A DNA stretch of 27,792 bases. It comes from Spirochaetae bacterium HGW-Spirochaetae-7 (lineage in GTDB: Bacteria > Spirochaetota > Spirochaetia > Treponematales > UBA12059). Below the pieces are notes generated by a model. The model ran no database searches. It worked only from the letters and a program-made list of their open reading frames with translations, and was not told the DNA's origin. The stretch covers positions 1 through 27,792 of the forward strand of contig PGXR01000006.1 in assembly GCA_002839245.1 (NCBI GenBank), in the 5' to 3' direction. The translations under genes and the position numbers were made by a program. This document shows positions 22,563-27,792 of this stretch, piece after piece. Positions within the stretch are counted from its first letter, which is position 1; the number at the start of each line of letters is the position of its first letter.

Positions 22563-22796
22563 ATGCGCATCAGGGTGTACATGCCGGCGTTGGCGGATCA
22601 TTCACGTATCGACGACGACGGGTTCGTCAACCTGCCGGACGGGCGCACTTTCGGTGACCTCCTGTCGTACCTTCATCTCCCGTTCCCCAGGGGATTGGCG
22701 ATCCTGTGCATGGTGAATTACGAAAAGGCAAAGCTTTCCCGCACCCTGGCCGATGGGGATACGGTCAGCTTCCTGTCCATTTTTTCGGGCGGGTGA
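22563..22796 (+). CDS. Ubiquitin-like sulfur carrier, MoaD/ThiS family
   Basis: A 77-residue beta-grasp protein ending in the required di-glycine (…FLSIFSGG), preceded by the typical LADGDTVSFL strand pattern and an N-terminal MRIRVYMPALAD strand. In this family the C-terminal Gly is adenylated and thiocarboxylated to supply sulfur for molybdopterin or related cofactors. Small MoaD-like genes commonly sit beside AOR-family genes and are thought to serve the tungsten- or molybdenum-pterin cofactor. The ATG at 22563 has AAGGG upstream. It is the first gene of the operon, 34 bases before the oxidoreductase. No activating MoeB/ThiF enzyme is in the window. Confidence 0.88.
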   Translation: MRIRVYMPALADHSRIDDDGFVNLPDGRTFGDLLSYLHLPFPRGLAILCMVNYEKAKLSRTLADGDTVSFLSIFSGG

Positions 22797-22830
22797 TGCA
22801 GACACCCTGGCTTCATGAATGGAGGAATGG

Positions 22831-24843
22831 ATGAAGGCAAGCATGGGAAAGGTGCTCCGCGTCGATCTGGGATCGAGGACCTTCGAGGAGCGCGCCGTTC
22901 CGGAAGAAACCTACCGCCGGTTCCTGGGCGGGATAGGGCTGTCGGTTTCGCTCCTGTATGACGAGATTCCCGCGGGAGCCGACCCGCTGGGTCCGGACAA
23001 CGTGCTGTGCTTCGCCAGCGGCCTCTTGACCGGGACCGGCTCGGTGATGACCGGGCGGTGGATGGTCGCGTGCAAGTCGCCGCTTACCGGCGGCTGGGGC
23101 GACGCCAACTGCGGCGGCACCCTGTCTCCCGCGATAAAGCAGTGCGGGTGGGACGCCATACTGTTCCGCGGCATCGCTTCCGAACCTCTCGTATTCGTCG
23201 CCGACGCGAAAGGTCCCAGGCTCGAGCCTGCCGGCGAGCTCTGGGGAAAGGATGCCATCGAAAGCGAGACCGCGCTGATGGAACGGTACGGCCAGGCATC
23301 GGGACAGAAACCCGGGAAACGCCCGGCCGTGGCGACAATCGGTCCTGCCGCGGAAAAACTGTCCCTCATTTCGGGTATTTCCAACGACCTCGGCCGCTAT
23401 GCGGCCCGCTCCGGGGTCGGCGCGGTGATGGGATCCAAGCGGCTCAAGGCTGTCGTGCTCAAGGGCAATCGCCCGATATCGTGCTCCGAGCCCGAAGCGG
23501 TCAAGGCTCTGTCCAGGTCCTACTCCAAAAAAGTGCGCAACCAGAACCTGCCGGGCATAGTGCTGGGCCGCTTCCTGCCCCTGCTCGGCAAGGTCCTGGG
23601 AGCCAGCCAGGTTGTCCCGATGGACGGCATCCTGAGTTCTGGCATCATGAAGAAGTGGGGTACTATCTACAACAACCTCGCCGGGGCGGTCAACGGCGAT
23701 TCTCCGATGAAGAACTGGGGCGGTTCGGTAGCGGAATTCGGGTCGAGGCGTTACCGGAAGCTTGACCCCGACAGGATAGTCGCCCGCGAGACCCGCAAGT
23801 ACCACTGCTATTCCTGCGTCATCGGATGTGGCGGCGTGGTGGACGTAAAGGGCATCGTCCCGGGCGCGACGCATTCTCACAAGCCGGAATACGAGACCGT
23901 CTGCGCGTTCGGCCCGCTGTGCATGAACGACGACCTGGGCACGATCTACCGGTGCAACGACATCTGCAACCGCTCGGGCCTTGATACCATCTCCGCCGGG
24001 ACGACCGTGGCGTTCGCGATCGAGTGCTTCGAGAACGGCTTGCTGACCAAGGTTGACACCGGCGGCCTCGAACTGCGCTGGGGCGACGGCGAAGCGATCG
24101 AAAAGCTGGTCGGGATGATGGCCAGGCGCGAGGGCTTCGGCGACGTGCTCGCCGATGGCGTGTGCAAGGCGGCCGGGCGGATAGGCCGCGGTTCCGAGCG
24201 CTTCGCCATGAACGCGGGCGGGCAGGAACCGGGCATGCACGATTCCCGTCTCGACCCGATGATGGGCGTGTCATTCAGCGCCGACCCGACTCCCGGCAAG
24301 CACACGATATCGGCTTCCGCCTACTACAACGTCTCGCACGTATGGGAGGACGTCCCCTGGGCGCCCCGCGTCACGAAAATCTACCCCAAGAGCGAGGAAT
24401 ACCTGGCCACCGACCGCGAAGCCGACAAGTCCGTTGCAGGCGCATGCTTCAAGCAGGTACTGGACGCGGCCGGCGGCTGCCTGTTCGCCCTGGCCAGCGG
24501 GTTGCAGCACTGGAAAATATTCGACTACATCGACGCGGCCACGGGAGAGCATCGCGGCGCGTTGGAATACATGGAATGCGGGCGCCGGATACAGACGCTC
24601 AGGCAGCTGTTCAACGTGAAGCACGGCATCCAGCCGCGCGACATGATCATGAACCGTCGCATGGCGGGGATTCCGCCGCTGGAGAGCGGCTCGCTGAAGG
24701 GTATCGTCGTGCCCATCGAGGATATGGTTTCGGCATACTGGCGGCGCATTGGCTGGGATGGCGCCACCGGAGTTCCCCTGGCTGAAACGCTGGAAACGCT
24801 GGGTCTGTCGACTTCCGCTGGCGTCGACAAGGAGGCGCGATAA
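22831..24843 (+). CDS. Aldehyde:ferredoxin oxidoreductase-family tungsten/molybdenum-pterin enzyme
   Basis: A 670-residue AOR-family protein (usual length about 600-700). The N-terminal AOR domain starts GKVLRVDLGSRTFEE and contains the conserved SPLTGGWGDANCGG region. The [4Fe-4S] ligands are C326, C329 and C333 in HCYSCVIGCGG, with C550 in DAAGGCLF as the fourth. NRSGLDTISAG is the pterin-contacting DxxGLD-type motif of the family. It should oxidise an aldehyde or related substrate, or act as a reductase, passing electrons to ferredoxin in the cytoplasm. GGAGG lies 5 bases before the ATG at 22831, so this start is preferred to the ATG 4 codons earlier. The next gene, overlapping by one base, is its likely ferredoxin. 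Substrate unknown. Confidence 0.93.
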   Translation: MKASMGKVLRVDLGSRTFEERAVPEETYRRFLGGIGLSVSLLYDEIPAGADPLGPDNVLCFASGLLTGTGSVMTGRWMVACKSPLTGGWGDANCGGTLSPAIKQCGWDAILFRGIASEPLVFVADAKGPRLEPAGELWGKDAIESETALMERYGQASGQKPGKRPAVATIGPAAEKLSLISGISNDLGRYAARSGVGAVMGSKRLKAVVLKGNRPISCSEPEAVKALSRSYSKKVRNQNLPGIVLGRFLPLLGKVLGASQVVPMDGILSSGIMKKWGTIYNNLAGAVNGDSPMKNWGGSVAEFGSRRYRKLDPDRIVARETRKYHCYSCVIGCGGVVDVKGIVPGATHSHKPEYETVCAFGPLCMNDDLGTIYRCNDICNRSGLDTISAGTTVAFAIECFENGLLTKVDTGGLELRWGDGEAIEKLVGMMARREGFGDVLADGVCKAAGRIGRGSERFAMNAGGQEPGMHDSRLDPMMGVSFSADPTPGKHTISASAYYNVSHVWEDVPWAPRVTKIYPKSEEYLATDREADKSVAGACFKQVLDAAGGCLFALASGLQHWKIFDYIDAATGEHRGALEYMECGRRIQTLRQLFNVKHGIQPRDMIMNRRMAGIPPLESGSLKGIVVPIEDMVSAYWRRIGWDGATGVPLAETLETLGLSTSAGVDKEAR

Positions 24844-25055
24844 TGGCCGCCGGCAAGTTCCCCGTCGTCGACTACAAGCTCTGCATGGCCTGCGGCGCCT
24901 GCATCCCGGCGTGCCCGTTCGGCTGCCTCGAACTGACGAAACTGGGCCTCGACAAGTACCGCAAGGCATATCCCGAGCTGACCAGTCCCGAAAGCTGCAC
25001 CGGGTGCGGATTATGCGCCCGCGCCTGCCCGATCGAGTGCATCACCATAAAATAA
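24843..25055 (+). CDS. Ferredoxin with two [4Fe-4S] cluster motifs
   Basis: A 70-residue electron carrier. Cluster motif I is C14-x2-C17-x2-C20-x3-C24-P and motif II is C52-x2-C55-x2-C58-x3-C62-P, with two further cysteines C28 and C66 each four residues after its motif. A 27-residue spacer separates the clusters, longer than in clostridial ferredoxins. The ATG overlaps the stop of the oxidoreductase gene (TAATG) and has AAGGAGG upstream, so the two are translationally coupled. It probably accepts electrons from the oxidoreductase and hands them to the DUF362 protein encoded next. Confidence 0.95.
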   Translation: MAAGKFPVVDYKLCMACGACIPACPFGCLELTKLGLDKYRKAYPELTSPESCTGCGLCARACPIECITIK

Positions 25056-25073
25056 GAATTGAAGAGGTTCATC

Positions 25074-27044
25074 ATGTCCACCGTTGTATTGGAGAGACTG
25101 ACGAAGTACGACTACCTGCCGGAATGCTCGTCGCTCGCGAAGGAATACGGTACGCAGGCCTGGGACGATCGCCCCGAGGTAGCAGCGATAAGGATGGCCG
25201 TCTTCGCCGCCATGGACACGCTCGATGACGAGACCGGCATCGGTGCCCGCTTCGACGGCAGGAAGGTGCTGGTCAAGCCGAACCTCGTCACGGTCTATGA
25301 CCACTTTGGCACGATGGCGCCGGTCTCGCCCGAAACCACCGACCCCCGTGTCCTGGACGCGCTGGTACTCTGGCTGTCGCGCAAGGCCAAGGAGATCGTC
25401 ATAGTCGAGTCGTCGGGCCGAGGCAACCCCACGCGGGCGTCGTTCCGGATTTCCGGCATCGACCGGCTTGCGCGGCATCGGGGATGCGGACTGCTCGCGC
25501 TTGAGGAGACGCCGGTCGACCGCTACTACCTGCCGCAGGCAGGCGTCCAGCGCGAGATCCTGGTACCCAGAATCTTCTCCGAGGTAGTCCGGGGCGAGGC
25601 GGCGTATGTCTCCGTGCCCAAGCTCAAGACCAACCTGTACACGGGCGTGACGCTCGGGTTCAAGAACGCGATGGGCGTGATCCCCTACAACCTTCGCCAG
25701 CGCCACCACCATTACGCGATCGACCGCAAGCTCGTGGAGATGCTGTACCTGTTCAAGCCCGACCTCGTCTTCATCGACGGCGTCGTGGGCGGCGAGGGCG
25801 AGTGTCCGGCCCCGGTCGACCCGGTGGACAGCCGCGTGGTGATCGCCGGCGACCATGCCGTCGAGACCGACCGCGTAGCCACCCGGTTGATGGGTTTCGA
25901 CCCTTCGTCGATAGAGCTGATGCGGGTCGCCGACGAGCTGGGCTTCGGCGACAGGAAATCGGTAAAGGTCATCGGCGACACGACGCCGGTGCCGTTCCGG
26001 CCGGCCGACCAGTCGCTGCTGTCGGACCGCGTCAGGAAGGCGTTTCCCGGCCTGAAGATCTTCGTGGGCATCGACCGGGTGCCACCGCCGGCCGACGCGA
26101 ACGGGCGGGAGCTGGCCCGCGCCGTGGAGCACGCCTGCTGGGGTGGATGCTCGGCGACGACGCGTTTCGCTCTGGCGCTGATCGAGGCGGAGGGCTACCG
26201 CCCGAAGACAGAAGGCGTCATCATCATAGGGCCAGGGCTCAAGGGCCAGCCCGGTGCGACCGGCGAAGGCCCGTTCTGGTACGACGCCGACGGCAAGGCC
26301 TGGGACGAGGCATCGATGTTCGCCCTGCCGGGAAGCAAGCTGGTAATAGGCAGCTGCGGACGCGCGATCGGGATAAAGGCCGACCTGTTCGTCGAAGGTT
26401 GCATGCCGTTTGCAAACGCCCCCCACATGGCCATCCACACGATCACCAAAACGTCATGCCGCGTATTGTCCTTCAAGAACAAGAACTTCGTATCAATCCT
26501 GATGAACACCGTCGCGCAGCGTGCGGCGCGGCGGAAGCTTATAAAGGCGGGGACCCGGCTCGACATACCCTTCGAGATTTCGGCCGAACCTCCGGTGCCG
26601 GCCGGTCCCGATGGCGCCGGTACCTCCCCGGCATGGGTGCCTTGGCCCCTGCCGCCGATCGGACGGGCAGAGAAGGCCAAGCTGCTGGCGTTCGAGGACG
26701 ACGCAGCCGCGGCATCGTTGCGCGGCGTCTTCGAGGAACGCATCGTGGCGAAACTGTTCTGGAAGTCGCAGGAATGGACCACGAACATCATAACCTGGGC
26801 GCCGCTCGCGCTCGCGGCTCTGGGCGCGCTCGGGCTGGGAGTGGGCTGGCAACCGTCGACCTGGTTCAGGATCTGGCTGGGCATCGAGGCAATGCACGCC
26901 GCGGAACTGCCGTTCTCCCTGCCGGCGATGGCCAAATTCGGCAAGCGTACGGGGAAGGCGAGACCCGCCTGGCAGACGGTCTTGCTGACGCTCGAGTTGG
27001 GCTACCCGAGCTGGGTGCCTTGGGCGCTGGGGATCCATGGATAA
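25074..27044 (+). CDS. Long DUF362 protein with cysteine-bearing middle region and C-terminal membrane domain
   Basis: A 656-residue protein. Residues about 60-300 match DUF362 (VLVKPNLVTVYDHFG, VPKLKTNLYTGVTLGFKNAM, DGVVGGEGECPAP, DHAVETDRVATRLMGFDP). The middle part has C355-W-G-G-C359, C428 (GSCGRA) and C443 (EGCMPF), possible metal or cluster ligands. The last ~95 residues hold about three hydrophobic segments (ITWAPLALAALGALGLGVGW; WFRIWLGIEAMHAAELPFSL; a tail ending GYPSWVPWALGIHG), so the protein is likely membrane-bound by its C-terminus. The start at 25074 has GAGG 6 bases upstream, 18 bases after the ferredoxin gene. DUF362 proteins often carry their own ferredoxin domain; here it is a separate adjacent gene. 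Function is not established. Confidence 0.85.
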   Translation: MSTVVLERLTKYDYLPECSSLAKEYGTQAWDDRPEVAAIRMAVFAAMDTLDDETGIGARFDGRKVLVKPNLVTVYDHFGTMAPVSPETTDPRVLDALVLWLSRKAKEIVIVESSGRGNPTRASFRISGIDRLARHRGCGLLALEETPVDRYYLPQAGVQREILVPRIFSEVVRGEAAYVSVPKLKTNLYTGVTLGFKNAMGVIPYNLRQRHHHYAIDRKLVEMLYLFKPDLVFIDGVVGGEGECPAPVDPVDSRVVIAGDHAVETDRVATRLMGFDPSSIELMRVADELGFGDRKSVKVIGDTTPVPFRPADQSLLSDRVRKAFPGLKIFVGIDRVPPPADANGRELARAVEHACWGGCSATTRFALALIEAEGYRPKTEGVIIIGPGLKGQPGATGEGPFWYDADGKAWDEASMFALPGSKLVIGSCGRAIGIKADLFVEGCMPFANAPHMAIHTITKTSCRVLSFKNKNFVSILMNTVAQRAARRKLIKAGTRLDIPFEISAEPPVPAGPDGAGTSPAWVPWPLPPIGRAEKAKLLAFEDDAAAASLRGVFEERIVAKLFWKSQEWTTNIITWAPLALAALGALGLGVGWQPSTWFRIWLGIEAMHAAELPFSLPAMAKFGKRTGKARPAWQTVLLTLELGYPSWVPWALGIHG

Positions 27045-27086
27045 AACCGGGACCGTCTTGGATATTTTGAGGTGCGCCGGTTTTAT
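27041..27086 (+). terminator. Perfect 10-bp inverted repeat spanning the operon's last stop codon
   Basis: ATAAAACCGG (27041-27050, containing the TAA stop) and CCGGTTTTAT (27077-27086) are perfect complements around 26 bases. The right arm ends TTTTAT. It may act as a terminator or 3' stabiliser of the AOR operon, although the loop is long. Confidence 0.45.
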
Positions 27087-27092
27087 GGCGGC

Positions 27093-27200
27093 ATGAAAGG
27101 CATTATCGTAGATGCCTGGTACGGCACCCGCTTCCTGCCGGTCACCAAGACCGTGCCCAAGGCACCAGGTACTCGCTGTATTCGCCCTGGGTGTCGATGA
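27093..27200 (+). pseudogene. Remnant of a sugar-phosphate nucleotidyltransferase N-terminus (GalU/RmlA-like)
   Basis: An ATG frame of 35 codons opens MKGIIVDAWYGTRFLPVTKT followed by VPK, which is the start of nucleotidyltransferases (normally …VAAGxGTRxxPxTKxxPKEMLP). The glycine-rich loop is damaged (DAWYGT in place of AAGYGT), and the similarity stops abruptly after VPK near 27161, with a TGA at 27198. The rest of the gene (about 250 codons) is missing. The break coincides with the edge of a second fragment on the other strand, so this is a rearrangement scar. No ribosome site is visible. Confidence 0.75.
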
Positions 27201-27429
27201 CGAAGAGTCGCCCCTTCCTGGTCGTTCCATTGCAGGGGAAGTGGATATTTGAAATCCAGCGCTTCATGGGGCGCGAATTGCACGAGCCTGTCTCTCCCGG
27301 CATGGCGCTGTGCGTCGCGAGATTGAAGGCGATGTGCTTATCGGAAAGAAACGCCACGTTATTCGGGATGCCGCTGCGGATTACATTGTTCGAATTGAAT
27401 ACAAAAATGGTTGAAACTCACAAACAGCA
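27160..27429 (-). pseudogene. Unidentified gene fragment on the minus strand
   Basis: A minus-strand frame is open between a stop near 27430 and a stop at about 27142. It reads like genuine protein (…FNSNNVIRSGIPNNVAFLSD…, …MKRWISNIHFPCNGTTRKGR, then LFVIDTQGEYSEYLVP) up to about 27160, where it runs into the nucleotidyltransferase remnant. Only ~85 coding-like residues remain and no start with a ribosome site is seen. I do not recognise the family. It is probably an internal piece of a foreign gene. Confidence 0.4.
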
Positions 27430-27542
27430 AGTTTGGTTATATCTATCAATATGATGAAAATTAATGGTAGAGACCAACTTTCCGAAATAAGGCTGTCTCC
27501 TTTATCAGATGACCTATATAATTGCTTGCCCCATAATGATTA
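27360..27542. other. AT-rich gene-free stretch
   Basis: Base composition drops to strongly A/T here, in contrast with the GC-rich window. No credible gene is present: short frames only, no ribosome sites. The contrast, flanking gene debris and the following repeat element suggest acquired or decaying DNA. Confidence 0.5.
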
Positions 27543-27733
27543 GCGCCAGATGGGAGTCGCCCTCCAGCTCTCGACATCGTGTCTCGAGCTTCCGGGCCGC
27601 CTCAGAATCTCTCGACCAAACAGGGCGGGGGCTAGCCCCCGCAACCCCCGCGTCGCTGCGAGTCTCGCGCCGCGCCCTGTGCCTCGCGCTCGCCAGCTCG
27701 CGACGGTTCTTTGGTTCGACTCCCATCTGGCGC
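27543..27733. repeat. 191-bp GC-rich element with 17-bp perfect terminal inverted repeats
   Basis: GCGCCAGATGGGAGTCG (27543-27559) is the exact reverse complement of CGACTCCCATCTGGCGC (27717-27733). Inside are a perfect 18-base palindrome GCGGGGGCTAGCCCCCGC (27625-27642) and the pair ACAGGGCG/CGCCCTGT (27620-27627, 27673-27680), so the whole can fold as a long broken hairpin. The right end reads GGTTCGACTCCCATCTGGCG, resembling the T-arm/3' end of a tRNA, but no tRNA can be completed. It could be a MITE-like element, a cassette-array repeat or a structured RNA. No transposase gene is seen. Confidence 0.65.
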
Positions 27734-27755
27734 CGTGGCTTTAAAATGCAAAGAT

Positions 27756-27770
27756 CCGCCGAATAGGCGG
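27756..27770. repeat. Small hairpin between repeat units
   Basis: CCGCC-GAATA-GGCGG forms a 5-pair stem with a 5-base loop in the 45 bases between the inverted-repeat element and the second copy of the direct repeat. No T-run follows. Confidence 0.4.
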
Positions 27771-27792
27771 GCCTGCAAATTAGCGCCAGATG

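Larger units (their letters stand above)
27539..27792. repeat. 14-bp direct repeat ATTAGCGCCAGATG, 240 bp apart
   Basis: ATTAGCGCCAGATG occurs at 27539-27552 and again at 27779-27792, where the window ends. The second copy may be the start of another unit of the element described next, which would make a tandem array with a 240-base period. Only 14 bases of the second unit are visible. Confidence 0.65.

Noticed and set aside
22813..24240. Long minus-strand frame of 475 codons opposite the AOR-family gene
   Set aside because: Antisense shadow of a clear AOR-family gene with conserved cysteine motifs; its translation has no family features.
25011..26438. Long minus-strand frame of 475 codons opposite the DUF362 gene
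   Set aside because: Antisense to a conserved DUF362 region; low-complexity Arg/Ala/Val-rich translation typical of a shadow frame.
27700..27740. tRNA gene suggested by GGTTCGACTCCCATCTGGCG
   Set aside because: The T-stem does not pair fully, no D-arm or anticodon arm is found, and the inverted copy at 27543 gives a 17-pair stem, too long for an acceptor stem.
27539..27792. Integron attC site or cassette array
   Set aside because: Size and inverted ends are suggestive, but the core sites GTTRRRY/RYYYAAC are missing and no integrase is visible.

Overview
The window is GC-rich apart from short AT-rich promoter regions and a stretch near the right end. It most likely comes from a bacterium of the Spirochaetota. 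This is an inference, based mainly on the REC-PAS-PAS-HisKA_2 sensor kinase, whose receiver domain reads like the spirochaete family, and on the overall gene mix (binding-protein sugar uptake, GTP-type PEP carboxykinase, Ser/Thr kinase with FHA and VWA proteins). No rRNA, tRNA, CRISPR array or complete insertion sequence was found.

Layout. (1) 2-289: tail of an unidentified gene. (2) 298-7579, leftward: an AraC-type regulator followed by a carbohydrate operon of binding lipoprotein, two permeases and a LacZ-type beta-galactosidase. The operon has its own promoter, no ATPase gene, and a stable hairpin after the binding-protein gene. (3) 7767-13308, leftward: a phospho-signalling island of small protein, metallophosphatase, membrane Ser/Thr kinase, membrane FHA protein and secreted VWA-FHA protein. 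Divergent from it (13430-14326) lies a gene whose first half is a paralogue of the island's small protein and whose second half is an HU/IHF-type DNA-binding domain. (4) 14356-16989, leftward: an ECF sigma factor and a membrane VWA protein of the YfbK type. (5) 17215-19071, leftward: GTP-dependent PEP carboxykinase. (6) 19337-21739, rightward: hybrid sensor kinase and Bcp peroxiredoxin. (7) 21782-27044: a TetR repressor divergent from a rightward operon of ubiquitin-like sulfur carrier (MoaD/ThiS type), aldehyde:ferredoxin oxidoreductase-family tungsto/molybdo-enzyme, 2x[4Fe-4S] ferredoxin and a long DUF362 protein with a membrane tail. A perfect inverted repeat sits at the predicted transcription start. 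(8) 27045-27792: gene debris (a nucleotidyltransferase N-terminus abutting another fragment in opposite orientation), an AT-rich stretch, and a 191-bp element with 17-bp perfect inverted ends whose outer sequence recurs 240 bp later at the window edge.

How the parts work together. Region 2 would import and hydrolyse a beta-galactoside. Region 3 combines a kinase, a phosphatase, FHA and VWA proteins and a likely nucleoid-binding output. Region 7 would be a TetR-controlled redox module in which the ferredoxin links the oxidoreductase to the DUF362 partner. The two best candidates for poorly described systems are the kinase island with its HU-fusion paralogue pair and the TetR-controlled AOR/ferredoxin/DUF362-membrane operon.
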